Positions 55,661 to 63,951 are shown, numbered from the stretch's first letter. The stretch: DNA of 64,000 nucleotides from an uncultured Acidobacteriota bacterium (GCA_903832055.1 CAILAC010000010.1:248001-312000), one strand, 5' to 3'. Notes: generated from the letters alone by a model not told the origin. Program-made: numbers and translations.

Positions 55661-57480
55661 CAAAAACTAACCTTCCGCGTCGGAAACCAAGTCAGCTGAA
55701 TGCTCGTCGTAGTCACCGACTGCTTCCCACTCAGATAAATCGGCGCAAGATAACTCTCATAACTGAACTGACCATTCAGCTCCAGGTCATGCCCAAACCG
55801 CTTCACCACCTGCGCGCTCACATCGTTCAGGGTCGTACCGCCCACAATGAAGTCCTTCGCCGCCTTCTGTCCCCGCCAGCTCGCCCGCACAAACTCATTC
55901 CCGCTCAGGTGCCATGTAATCCACGCCTGACCGCCCTTGGCCTCACGCCCCATCCAGTCGCCAAAGATCTGCCCCGCATTCGTATACCCCTGCGGCTGCT
56001 CGCCCTCGTAGTACGTAAACTTACCCTGATTGCTTCGCGAAGTAGACTGGTCCGTCATCGCCCCTTCCACCCGCACATCCAGCTTCGGCAGCCCCGGCAC
56101 ATGCGATAGATACAGCCCCGGCCGCCACGCCGCCCGACGCGGTGCCGAAATCGGCGAAACATCGTCATGCGCCTCAGAATCCGTATAGAACGTCAGCCAG
56201 TTCCGCAAAAACGGCAGCCGGTAGCTCATATCAAACGCGCCAAATCGCGCCCCAGGATCGTTTCGCGACGTCTTCACCGCATTCGTTACATTCTGAAAAC
56301 TGAAAAAGCTCTTCAAAAACGAATGAATCGTAATCGGCACATGCCCATGCCCACCCCAGATCACCGTCCGCTCAAAACCAAATTCCAGATTCTTGGTCGG
56401 CTTGAAACTGATCTTCTCCGCATGCACCCACGGGTCGTTATAAAACGTGTGCCCCTTCAGCGATCCCACAATGAAGTCGTAACGAAATGGCCCCGTTACC
56501 CGGCTCAGCAACGGCACCCGCAGCCCCTCCACCCGATTGATGCGGAACGAATAGATATTCTCCGCATTATTCGAATAGGCAAACCCGCCACCCTTCGCTG
56601 TCCCCATCCACTCATCCTGCTTGCCAAACGAAAGCTCATGACCCAGCACATGCGCGGAAAGATAAGCCTCCATCACGCGTCCATTCGTCGCCGCCCCAAT
56701 CGGTCCCAGCGGAATCGTCGCCTGCTTCGGATTCGTCTTCAACGGAATATTGTCCAACTGCGAGAGCTCAGCAAACAGCGTCTGCGAATACCCCGCCGTC
56801 GAAGGCGCGTACTGAAACTCCGTCCTCGCATAGAGCGTAAAAATCCCTGCCGTAGCGTACCCGCTCACACCCGAATAGCTGTCAAATCCGCCCGCATAAG
56901 GTCGCCCATAATCGTTCGTCACCGTCTCGCCAAGATGAAAGCTGTCACGAAGCGGCGTCCCCGTCATCCCGCGCGCCACTGAATACGCCGACTCCAGATT
57001 GAATCCGCCGCGATGCCCCATGCATGGCCCCTCTGCGTCCCGGTTCAGCTCCTTCTGCAAGGCTTCATACAGATCCTGCGCTTCATCCGTCGCCGGTCCC
57101 TCCGGCGCGTCTTCCAACTGCGCGGCCGTATCCTCCAGCATCCGAATCACGCTTGACCGCGTCCACGGCCGCAACCCAAGAAACGCCCGGTCCAGATACC
57201 CCAGCGAATAGAGCCGCGTCAGCGACTCGTACATCCAGCTGTCCAGGGGAATGTAGGGGGAGCCCAGTTCCGCCCGCTCACAAGGCGCCACCGGCCCCTT
57301 GTCCCGCCCCGCGCCCATTGCCCCAAGCGCCACACCAGCCACTGAACTGGCACCAGCCGCCGCAGGCTCACCCGGATTCTCTGCCCACATCGGCTCCGCG
57401 CTCAGGCTTAAAGCCAAACCCGCCAGCAACAAACCACTGCGGAATAGAAAGATCGGCGAACGACCCGGGAATATACTCAT
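55660..57480 (-). CDS. Wzi-like capsule-assembly outer-membrane protein
   Basis: A 606-residue exported protein with signal peptide (FLFRSGLLLAGLALSLSAEPMWAE). The N-terminal helical region has SPYIPLDSWMYESLTRLYSLGYLDRAFLGLRPWTR, typical of the Wzi family. The remainder is aromatic-rich amphipathic strands of an 18-strand-type barrel, including SFGKQDEWMG, FRINRVEG, FERTVIWGGHGHVPITIHSFLKSFF and a C-terminal QLTWFPTRKVSF ending in Phe, as outer-membrane proteins do. It may anchor exopolysaccharide. No capsule operon is nearby. It is coupled to the cupin gene. Confidence 0.85.
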   Translation of the reverse strand: MSIFPGRSPIFLFRSGLLLAGLALSLSAEPMWAENPGEPAAAGASSVAGVALGAMGAGRDKGPVAPCERAELGSPYIPLDSWMYESLTRLYSLGYLDRAFLGLRPWTRSSVIRMLEDTAAQLEDAPEGPATDEAQDLYEALQKELNRDAEGPCMGHRGGFNLESAYSVARGMTGTPLRDSFHLGETVTNDYGRPYAGGFDSYSGVSGYATAGIFTLYARTEFQYAPSTAGYSQTLFAELSQLDNIPLKTNPKQATIPLGPIGAATNGRVMEAYLSAHVLGHELSFGKQDEWMGTAKGGGFAYSNNAENIYSFRINRVEGLRVPLLSRVTGPFRYDFIVGSLKGHTFYNDPWVHAEKISFKPTKNLEFGFERTVIWGGHGHVPITIHSFLKSFFSFQNVTNAVKTSRNDPGARFGAFDMSYRLPFLRNWLTFYTDSEAHDDVSPISAPRRAAWRPGLYLSHVPGLPKLDVRVEGAMTDQSTSRSNQGKFTYYEGEQPQGYTNAGQIFGDWMGREAKGGQAWITWHLSGNEFVRASWRGQKAAKDFIVGGTTLNDVSAQVVKRFGHDLELNGQFSYESYLAPIYLSGKQSVTTTSIQLTWFPTRKVSF

Positions 57481-57647
57481 ACGCTAACTCTACTGAACCC
57501 CAACCAGCAGGGTCAACGAAACCACCGCCGGCCTCACTCGCCACAGCCGTTCAAATCATCGATTCGAAACAGCGTTGCCACCTTTTCACCGCATTTCCGC
57601 GCTCATTTCCGCAGCTCATCTGCTGGCAGGGTCCTTGTATGAAAATC

Positions 57648-58478
57648 TCAACAACCCGGCCCGCAGCCCAAATGAAATCCCGCCAGCATCTCCCGCTTCC
57701 ACGCCAGCGAAAATAGCCCCTTGGCCGTCAGATAACTCTCCATCTTCAGGATCGGGTCGCGCTCCTTCCACTGCCTCTCCGCCTCAACTCCCCCATGAGC
57801 ATTCAAGCAGTACGTCTTGCAGTCAATCACCGTCGCGCCCTGTCCGCGCCGCGCACGCCCGATCGCCTCCTGAGCCACCCGGTAAACCGCCACCACATCA
57901 TTGCCATCCACGGTAATCGCAGGAACTCCACTCGCCTGCGCAATTGCGCAGATCCCAGTCGCGTCTCCCAACCCCTCGCACTGGCCCGAGTCATCCATGA
58001 CAACAAACACCATTGGAATCTCGTTCACCCCCGCAAAAGCCACCGCCTCAGCGCATACATCCTGCGAACCCACGCCCCTGCAAAAAGTCACCACCACAGA
58101 ATTGCTCTTCGCCAACCTGCTGGCCATCGCCACGCCTGCGCCAATCAACTGCGTCGCCGTCGTCGATGCAGGCGCAATCAAGACCGGCCCTTTCTCCGCG
58201 TGCCCAATCTCGGGAGCGCCTCCGGTTGCATCCTCCGCCCGCAAGTCCATCCCCATTCCGGCCGCAACCGCCTCCTGCCCCATCGCAAAAGAACTGTCCT
58301 TCGCATGGCCCTTCGAAAGAGTCACCCTGCACTTCAACATCAAGGCGTAAAGCTGTCGCAGCTTCTCGTTGCTGATCACTCCGCTCACCGCTGGGCCACC
58401 AGAAGCGGCGCTCTTCTTCTTTGCCGCACTCTTCATCCCAACCTGCTCGACCGTCTTTTCTTTCGCCTTCGCGCCCAT
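57648..58478 (-). CDS. Degenerate TPP-enzyme E1-alpha homologue (probable pseudoenzyme)
   Basis: A 276-residue homologue of the E1 alpha subunit of 2-oxo-acid dehydrogenases (GQEAVAAGMG, IGAGVAMASRLAKSNSVVVTF, GVPAITVDGNDVVAVYRVAQEAIGRARRGQGATVIDCKTYCL are clearly family). The thiamine-diphosphate motif GDG...NN is replaced by GVG (in CRGVGSQDVCAEAV) and DD (FVVMDDSG), and the usual R-D-H-G-H / G-G-S-M-H block is missing. The N-terminus is Lys/Ala-rich. No E1-beta or E2 gene is adjacent. I infer a non-catalytic relative. The start could be the TTG at 58532. Confidence 0.75.
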   Translation of the reverse strand: MGAKAKEKTVEQVGMKSAAKKKSAASGGPAVSGVISNEKLRQLYALMLKCRVTLSKGHAKDSSFAMGQEAVAAGMGMDLRAEDATGGAPEIGHAEKGPVLIAPASTTATQLIGAGVAMASRLAKSNSVVVTFCRGVGSQDVCAEAVAFAGVNEIPMVFVVMDDSGQCEGLGDATGICAIAQASGVPAITVDGNDVVAVYRVAQEAIGRARRGQGATVIDCKTYCLNAHGGVEAERQWKERDPILKMESYLTAKGLFSLAWKREMLAGFHLGCGPGC

Positions 58479-58551
58479 TGGCTTCTTGTCTCCAATCACC
58501 GCGATTGTAGAGGACCAACCTAACTCACTCAACTGTCCCCCCCCACCGGCT

Positions 58552-58605
58552 ATTCCCTATTCCCTGACCCCTGACCCTTAAACCCTGACCCCTGACCCCT
58601 AATTC
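58552..58605. repeat. Tandem short repeat (CCCTGAC / GGGGTCA units)
   Basis: Two ATTCCCT-like units followed by CCCTGACCCCTGACCCTTAA and a second run of the same heptads. It overlaps the stop codon of the FliB-like gene. On the minus strand it gives six G-tracts of three or four, a potential quadruplex. Confidence 0.6.
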
Positions 58606-59852
58606 CTCACCAGCATCGTCAGCCCCCGCATATTGTCGAGCCCGCTTGCCAACAGCAGCGCGTGTGTCTCCCCCAGGAACCTGGGATGATGCTCAAAGTG
58701 CTTTGAAGTTGCCTGCACCGCCCACACCACATGCTCCTCGGCAAACGCCTCCCCGTAGTACCCAGCGACCCCAATCAGCAGCCCCTTGATCAGCGCAAAC
58801 TGCGTTGCCAGCAGCGCAAACTCCCGCGCCATCTCCGGGGCCGTCTCCGTCTCCCCCGGCCGATGCGCAAAGGGAAACAGCGTGCGAAACACCGTATTCA
58901 ACAGCAGGTTCTCCAGAATATGCGGCCGCTTCGCAAAAAAAGGCTCGTAATAACGCTCATACGCCTCCCGGTAGCGCACGATCAGCGTCTCCATCGTCGC
59001 CCCCGGGCCGTTCCCGATGCCCTTCGTAAACACCTCCAACAGTTCAATGAATCGCGGAATCACCTGCGTCCTCGGCAGCCGCAACCCCGCAAGACGCATC
59101 ACCAGGTCCAGTTGCAGCCCAAGATCCGCCGGCATCGCCTCCATGCTCTCCCGCAGCAGCCCTGAATCCACGGCCTGCGTAAACTCCCGCATCAGCACAG
59201 AAAAGCCACTGCCCAATTCGCCCCGCGCCAGCGCCTCAAGCCGCCGCGTAAATACACCCAACAGGAATACCCGCTGCCACAGCGCATACGCCCGGTCGCT
59301 CAGCAACGCCAGCACAAACGCCCGAATCGGCCAGAAGTAGCCAATCAGCTGCACCGAACCCGTCGCGCCAGGCTCCAAATCTTCCCACTGAAACGTGTAC
59401 TTTCGCTCCGCTCCCAGCGACAGCAGCTCTGGCGTCAACAGCACCAGCCGCGCTGCCTCCGGGCACGACAGCGACAGCGCCTGCTCCGCCAATCCATCGA
59501 TCCTGTGCGCTATCCGCGGATAAGTCGCACACGTCACCGATAAATAGTCCGCCCCCAACTCCCCCTGGATCGCGCACAGCTTCTCCGCACTCAGAAAGGG
59601 GCAAAATCCGTCCCCTTCCATCCGCAACTTCGCAAACTGCTTCCCCGCGCGCCCGTCCGCCTCCAGCGGCTCCGCCACCACCTTGATTTGAATCAGCGCT
59701 TTCAGCGGACCCTCTTCCAGCCCCTCATACTTCCGGCAGGTCGCCTCATCAAAATACACATTCCAGTGCGCGCAGCAAGTGTCTTCGCAGGCAGAGCCAA
59801 TGCACTGAAACTGCCCTGCATAATCCGGTTGAATCATCGCTGTCGTTGGCAT
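58599..59852 (-). CDS. FliB-family (flagellin lysine-N-methylase-like) protein
   Basis: A 417-residue protein with the cysteine pattern of the FliB family: FQCIGSACEDTCCAHWNVYFDEATCRKYE near the N-terminus, then GFCPFLSAEKLCAIQGELGADYLSVTCATYPR. These Cys clusters may bind a metal or Fe-S centre, and classical FliB methylates flagellin lysines. No flagellar gene lies in the window, so this copy may act on another protein. The start is uncertain; ATG at 59852 and 59837 are both possible, neither with a strong ribosome-binding site. Confidence 0.8.
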   Translation of the reverse strand: MPTTAMIQPDYAGQFQCIGSACEDTCCAHWNVYFDEATCRKYEGLEEGPLKALIQIKVVAEPLEADGRAGKQFAKLRMEGDGFCPFLSAEKLCAIQGELGADYLSVTCATYPRIAHRIDGLAEQALSLSCPEAARLVLLTPELLSLGAERKYTFQWEDLEPGATGSVQLIGYFWPIRAFVLALLSDRAYALWQRVFLLGVFTRRLEALARGELGSGFSVLMREFTQAVDSGLLRESMEAMPADLGLQLDLVMRLAGLRLPRTQVIPRFIELLEVFTKGIGNGPGATMETLIVRYREAYERYYEPFFAKRPHILENLLLNTVFRTLFPFAHRPGETETAPEMAREFALLATQFALIKGLLIGVAGYYGEAFAEEHVVWAVQATSKHFEHHPRFLGETHALLLASGLDNMRGLTMLVRN

Positions 59853-60152
59853 GGTCGTTGCCAGACTCAGGAGCAATAGACGGTCCGAAAACGGATTCCA
59901 AGGATTGGAAGAATTCAATATACGCAGATCCTCACCACGTACTTTCCCCCGAAAAGCCTCTCAATAATGTACTTTTTACACTCTCTCGTATTCCGCTCTC
60001 GGTACTAATTGCCCATATTTACTGCAACTTAAGCTTTGGCCTAAAGAATGCCTCATCTCTATCCGAGATACCCATTACCGGGTTGGAAAATATTCATCGC
60101 TTGCTTATCCTCTGACGTCCTCTTAGCTCCTCCAACCTGCAAGGAGAATCAC
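59853..60152. other. Divergent intergenic region (300 bp), AT-rich
   Basis: Between the FliB-like gene (minus) and the VanZ-like gene (plus). It is noticeably AT-richer than the coding neighbours, as expected for two promoters. AAGGAG at its right end is the ribosome-binding site of the VanZ-like gene. No other element was seen. Confidence 0.5.
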
Positions 60153-60734
60153 ATGACCTCTTCAGCACCCGGCTTCCTTCCCAACTCCGCTCAGCCATCC
60201 ACCAGCCGCAGCCACACCCTCCTCCGCGCCTGGCTTCCCGTCTTGCTTTGCGCCGCTATCTTCGCCCTTGAATCCACCGCCGCCTTCGGCGCGGACCGCA
60301 CCTCCGCTCCCCTCCACAGCCTCTGCCAATCCCTTTTCGGCACCGCCCTCGACCAGAATTGGAGCGACCTCCACCACTTCCTCCGCAAAACCGGGCACTT
60401 TCTCGGCTACGGAGCATTCTCCCTTGTCAGCTTCCGCGCCTTCTGGTTCACCTTCCGCAACCAGTTCGCAGAATTCAAGGGCAGCCTCCAATTCTCGCTC
60501 GCCTGCCACACCTTCGCCGTCACCGCCGCCGCACTCGTCGCAAGCGCCGATGAATTTCACCAGACATTCCTCCCCAACCGCACCGGCACCCTCACCGACG
60601 TCCTCCTCGACACCACCGGCGCATTTACCCTCCAGCTCGCCCTCTTCCTCCTGCTCCGCCTCCACGCCACGAGGCAAAGCTCCGCCCTGGCCAGCAAAAA
60701 CCAGCCCACCAGCCACCTCTCCCTCGCCGCCTGA
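60153..60734 (+). CDS. VanZ-like family membrane protein
   Basis: A 193-residue protein with three to four hydrophobic segments and the VanZ-family signature: KTGHFLGYGAFSLVSFRAF, then ASADEFHQTFLPNRTGTLTDVLLDTTGAF. The D-E-x-H-Q-x-F-x-P-x-R block and the following D-x-x-x-D-T-x-G are typical. Function of the family outside vancomycin/teicoplanin resistance operons is unclear. AAGGAG stands 7 bases before the ATG at 60153, fixing the start. It is convergent with argJ. Confidence 0.88.
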   Translation: MTSSAPGFLPNSAQPSTSRSHTLLRAWLPVLLCAAIFALESTAAFGADRTSAPLHSLCQSLFGTALDQNWSDLHHFLRKTGHFLGYGAFSLVSFRAFWFTFRNQFAEFKGSLQFSLACHTFAVTAAALVASADEFHQTFLPNRTGTLTDVLLDTTGAFTLQLALFLLLRLHATRQSSALASKNQPTSHLSLAA

Positions 60735-60752
60735 ATCACGGTCTGAGGCTTT

Positions 60753-61985
60753 TTATGTTGAATAATCCGCGTTGATGCTCACATATTCGGCCGTCAGATC
60801 CGTCGTCCAGAAAACGCAACTGCCCGCGCCCTGGTTCAACTCAATCCGAATCGAGTACTCCGGCTGCTGCAGATAAGCATGCGCGGCAGTCACGGCCTCG
60901 CCCGCAAACTCCGCCGCCCGCCCGCCATCGCGGCAAATCCGCTGCTCCCCAAACCAGATGTCGATGCGCTCCGGGTCAATCGCCGCACCCGAATTCCCGA
61001 TCGCCGCCATCAACCGCCCCCAATTGGGATCGCAACCAGCCCAGGCCGTCTTTACCAGCGGTGAATGAGCAATCGCCTTCGCAACTCGTACCGCCTCCGC
61101 ATCCGAAACCGCGCCGTTGATCTGCAACTCCACCACATGCTGCGCGCCTTCGCCATCGGCCACCACCTGCCGCGCCAGCGAAGTGGCAACCTGCCCAAGC
61201 GCCGCCTCAAATTCCTGGTTCCCCGCCTCCACTACCGCCCCGCTCACCCCACTCGCCAGCAGCAGCACCGTGTCATTCGTCGAAGTGTCCCCATCCACCG
61301 AGATCCGGTTAAAGCTCACCTCCACCGCTCGGCCCAGCATCCCCTGCAACACAGCAGGCTCCACCCGTGCGTCGGTCATGATGTACACCAGCATCGTCGC
61401 GTGCAGTGCCGCGGGCGCTACAAGCCGCGGGTGAATCATCCCCGAGCCTTTCCCCACTCCCGCAATCCGCACCTCCCGGCCATCAATCACGACCCGCGCA
61501 AACGCCGTCTTCTCGACCAAATCGGTCGTCAGAATCGCCTCCGCCACCTGCTGAAAGTGGTCACTCTCCGCGCCCAGCTCCGCCGCCAGCCCCGGCATCG
61601 CCGCCGCCAGCTTCTCCCACGGCAGCGGCACACCGATGATCCCCGTCGAAGAAGGAAAAACCTCCTCTACCGCACACCCAAAGACCGCCGCCGCCGCCCG
61701 GCAGGTCGCATACGCAGCATCCAGCCCCGCCTGCCCCGCCGCGCAGTTCGCGTTTCCGGCGTTGATCGCCACCACCCGCACCCGCCCGCCCGTCGCCGCC
61801 AGGTGCTCCTTATCGACTTGAAGAGGCGCAGCAGAAACCCGGTTCGCCGTAAACATCGCCGCCGCGCTCGCAGCTTCATCCGCCACAATCACCGCAAAAT
61901 CCGGCCGCCCGCTCGCCTTCAACCCAGCCCTGACCGCCCCATACCGAAACCCCGACGGCAGAAAAAACCCACTCACATCACTCAT
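60753..61985 (-). CDS. argJ: Glutamate N-acetyltransferase / amino-acid acetyltransferase
   Basis: A 410-residue ornithine acetyltransferase of arginine synthesis. It moves acetyl from N-acetylornithine to glutamate. It has a Ntn-hydrolase-like self-cleaving site at HATMLVYIMTDA (Thr nucleophile in ATML), preceded by GVGKGSGMIHP. Other motifs: GFRYGAVRAGLK near the start, AINAGNANCAAGQ, SSTGIIGVPLPW, SVDGDTSTNDTVLLLASG, VKTAWAGCDPNWGRLMAAIG, and ending YVSINADYST. Length is normal. No other arg gene is adjacent. Confidence 0.97.
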   Translation of the reverse strand: MSDVSGFFLPSGFRYGAVRAGLKASGRPDFAVIVADEAASAAAMFTANRVSAAPLQVDKEHLAATGGRVRVVAINAGNANCAAGQAGLDAAYATCRAAAAVFGCAVEEVFPSSTGIIGVPLPWEKLAAAMPGLAAELGAESDHFQQVAEAILTTDLVEKTAFARVVIDGREVRIAGVGKGSGMIHPRLVAPAALHATMLVYIMTDARVEPAVLQGMLGRAVEVSFNRISVDGDTSTNDTVLLLASGVSGAVVEAGNQEFEAALGQVATSLARQVVADGEGAQHVVELQINGAVSDAEAVRVAKAIAHSPLVKTAWAGCDPNWGRLMAAIGNSGAAIDPERIDIWFGEQRICRDGGRAAEFAGEAVTAAHAYLQQPEYSIRIELNQGAGSCVFWTTDLTAEYVSINADYST

Positions 61986-62026
61986 CGCGCCAAGCCTTTG
62001 CTGTTGCCCTTGTCTTTTTGGTTGTC

Positions 62027-62041
62027 ATTCCCGAAGGGAAT
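62027..62041. repeat. Short intergenic palindrome ATTCCC-GAA-GGGAAT
   Basis: Perfect 6-bp inverted repeat preceded by GTTGTC and followed by CTACTGCTG. I recognise this as a type of short dispersed intergenic repeat in Acidobacteriota genomes (memory, not searched). It lies in the divergent argJ/ABC region. Confidence 0.5.
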
Positions 62042-62056
62042 CTACTGCTGCCCTTG

Positions 62057-62178
62057 CACTTCACACTTCACACTTCACACTCACACTCGCACTTCACACT
62101 CACACTTCGCACTTCACACTCACACTTCACACTTCACACTCACACTTCACACTTCACACTCACACTTCACACTCACAC
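62057..62178. repeat. Low-complexity tandem repeat (CACTTCACACT units)
   Basis: About 120 bp of CACTTCA, CACTCA and CACTTCG units in tandem with imperfect higher-order periodicity, only C, A, T and rare G on this strand. It lies between argJ and the ABC ATPase gene, ending 34 bp before the ATPase start. It does not look like CRISPR because there are no unique spacers. Confidence 0.85.
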
Positions 62179-62212
62179 AGCCCCCACCACCCCGTTTACT
62201 CTAACAAATGAC

Positions 62213-63049
62213 ATGACCACCCACCCCAGCACCGCCGAGCACTTCCTCAGAATGCGCAACGTCAACGTCGCCCTCGGCGACCGCGTCGTCCTCCATGACA
62301 TCAACCTCACCATCCACGCCGGCGAACACCTCACCATCCTCGGCCCCAACGGCTGCGGCAAATCCACCCTCATCCGCACTATGAACTGCGAAGTCTACCC
62401 CCTCGTCCTCCCCGGAATGGAAGTCAACATCTTCGGCCGCCCCCGCTGGGACCTCACCCAGCTCCGCCAGCACTTTGGCGTCGTCTCTGACAACCTCCCT
62501 GGCCTCCAGTCCCTCGCCAACCGCGCACTCGACTCCGCCGGCAGCACCGCCGGCCGCACCACTGGCACCGACGCCGTCCTCGCCGGATTCTTCTCCGCCT
62601 CCACCCTCTGGCCCAACCTCGTCGTCACCGCCGAGATGCGCCACCGCGCCGCTGAAGCACTTGACCGTATTGGCGCCTCCCACCTCGCCCATCAACCCAT
62701 CGGAGAAATGTCCGCCGGAGAAAAACGCCGCATCCTCATCGCCCGCGCCTTGGTCCACCGCCCCAAACAGCTCCTCCTCGACGAACCCTCCAACGCCCTC
62801 GACCTCGCCGCCCAGCGCTCCCTCCGCGAGACCATGCGTACCCTCATCCAGCAAGGCACCGGCCTCATCCTCGTAACGCACCACCTCTCCGACATCCCCC
62901 CAGAAATGGAACGAGTCATCCTCATGCAAGACGGCCGCATCACCCACGACGGCCCCCGAGAAACTCTGCTAACCGAACCAGTCCTCTCAAAACTCTTCAG
63001 CACAGAAGTAAGAATCGGCCACCACCAAAACTGGCTCCACACCTGGTAA
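62213..63049 (+). CDS. ABC transporter ATP-binding protein
   Basis: A 278-residue ABC ATPase. Walker A is GPNGCGKSTL (about residues 43-52), then a Q-loop region with LRQHFGVVSD, signature motif SAGEKRRILIARAL, Walker B LLLDEPSNALD and switch H in THHLSDIP. The signature reads MSAGEKRR rather than LSGGQ, as in ModF/YbbA-like or free-standing ATPases. No permease gene is adjacent, so it may be an orphan or work with a distant partner. The ATG at 62213 was chosen because upstream of it the frame is tandem repeat. Confidence 0.9.
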   Translation: MTTHPSTAEHFLRMRNVNVALGDRVVLHDINLTIHAGEHLTILGPNGCGKSTLIRTMNCEVYPLVLPGMEVNIFGRPRWDLTQLRQHFGVVSDNLPGLQSLANRALDSAGSTAGRTTGTDAVLAGFFSASTLWPNLVVTAEMRHRAAEALDRIGASHLAHQPIGEMSAGEKRRILIARALVHRPKQLLLDEPSNALDLAAQRSLRETMRTLIQQGTGLILVTHHLSDIPPEMERVILMQDGRITHDGPRETLLTEPVLSKLFSTEVRIGHHQNWLHTW

Positions 63050-63089
63050 CTCCGCCAGACCCACCTTTCGTTCCTGAGGTTGCCAGGAG

Positions 63090-63135
63090 CTTGTCATCCT
63101 GAACGAAGTGAAGGACCTGCTTTTCGTCCCAAACC
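63090..63135. repeat. Dispersed repeat of the CHPERSEGPAF-encoding type
   Basis: Contains GTCATCCTGAACGAAGTGAA followed by GGACCTGCTTTTCGTC. Translated in one frame it gives CHPERSEGPAF, a peptide often seen in mis-called proteins, which I recognise as a widespread intergenic repeat. It precedes the REP-like unit upstream of the RAYT gene. Confidence 0.6.
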
Positions 63136-63138
63136 GGG

Positions 63139-63212
63139 TAAGCCGGGGATTCATCCCCGGCAGTCACGAGGCGGCATTAGACGGGGATTTATCCCCTGCG
63201 GTATGCTGTTGC
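63139..63212. repeat. REP-like unit upstream of RAYT
   Basis: Two palindromes: GCCGGGGA-TTCA-TCCCCGGC (63142-63161) and GGGGA-TTTA-TCCCC (63183-63196), the latter followed by TGCGGTATGCTGTT. The same two-part architecture recurs at 63755-63830 in direct orientation on the other side of the RAYT gene. Confidence 0.8.
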
Positions 63213-63220
63213 AATTCTTC

Positions 63221-63670
63221 ATGCAACCAAGCATTTTCACCTACGCCATAACTCTGCTTGCGCACCAGCGCAAACCTCTATTCGTGCGCAAAGCGAACGC
63301 CGAACTCTTTCTGCAAACCCTCTTCCACTACCAGACACAGTCCCGCTACCAACTACACGGCTTCGCCATCATGCCCGAACACATACACGTCCTCATAACA
63401 CCCATGGAAGGCCAAACCATCGAGCGTTGCATCCAATGCATCAAAGGCGGCTACTCCCACGCACTCCATATGCAGTTTCAAGGAGAAGTCTGGCACTCCG
63501 GCTATCACGAACACAGAATCCGCGACACCGCCGACTTCCAGAATCAACTCGCCTACATAGCCAACAACCCAACCCGACGCCACCTGCAAGACCACCCATA
63601 CGTCCACACAAACTTCCCAGAAAAACTCGCCCCCAAGCCTGGATATCTGCAAACCGATCAAAATCGCTAA
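63221..63670 (+). CDS. RAYT (REP-associated tyrosine transposase, Y1/IS200-like)
   Basis: A 149-residue Y1-transposase family protein. The HUH motif is MPEHIHVLITP (HIH). The conserved C-terminal stretch is HEHRIRDTADFQNQLAYIANNPTRRHL, with the Tyr in YIANNP being a candidate nucleophile. Short single-domain size and flanking REP units on both sides fit the RAYT class rather than IS200. RAYTs are thought to mobilise REP/BIME sequences. The start was set at the ATG at 63221 because the ATG at 63203 lies inside the REP unit and the downstream REP copy has a different codon there. Confidence 0.85.
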   Translation: MQPSIFTYAITLLAHQRKPLFVRKANAELFLQTLFHYQTQSRYQLHGFAIMPEHIHVLITPMEGQTIERCIQCIKGGYSHALHMQFQGEVWHSGYHEHRIRDTADFQNQLAYIANNPTRRHLQDHPYVHTNFPEKLAPKPGYLQTDQNR

Positions 63671-63754
63671 CCAGAGCACAATCGAAGCGAGCCGAATATC
63701 AGAGCGCATCTCCCAGACCGCATCTCAAAAACGGAACGGATCTCTGAAACCGTA

Positions 63755-63830
63755 TAAGCCGGGGTTTCAATCCCGGCAATCACCAAGTCAGATATATACG
63801 AGGGATTTATCCCCTGCGGTACGCTCTTCC
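63755..63830. repeat. REP-like unit downstream of RAYT
   Basis: GCCGGG-N8-CCCGGC (63758-63777) followed by GGGATTTATCCC (63802-63813) and CTGCGGTACGCTCTT. It is a direct, diverged copy of the unit at 63139-63212, so the two bracket the RAYT gene. Confidence 0.8.
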
Positions 63831-63925
63831 CTTTTACAGTCACGTTGAAAATAACTAAGGAACGTCTGATCAACCCCGAAGTTTTCGTTGTGATGTTTGA
63901 TTGAGAAGCGGTTTCGGCCGGGTGC

Positions 63926-63951
63926 CCGACATCCCGTCCCTGAGATGTCGG
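63926..63951. repeat. Inverted repeat CCGACATC / GATGTCGG
   Basis: An 8-bp perfect stem with a 10-base loop (CCGTCCCTGA). No T-run follows. It may be a further dispersed palindrome or a transcription terminator without U-tract. Confidence 0.4.

Noticed and set aside
62057-62178. CRISPR array
   Set aside because: Units are short, contiguous and without unique spacers; no cas genes are present.
61065-62204. 379-codon frame opposite argJ
   Set aside because: Arg/His/Pro-rich antisense shadow of a certain gene.
62018-62212. N-terminal extension of the ABC ATPase rich in His/Thr/Ser
   Set aside because: It is the translation of the tandem CACTTCA array and a palindrome, not protein-coding sequence; the family start is at 62213.
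63080-63220. Upstream extension of the RAYT frame giving CHPERSEGPAFRPKPGKPG
   Set aside because: This peptide comes from a dispersed intergenic repeat and REP unit; the transposase domain begins only after the ATG at 63221.
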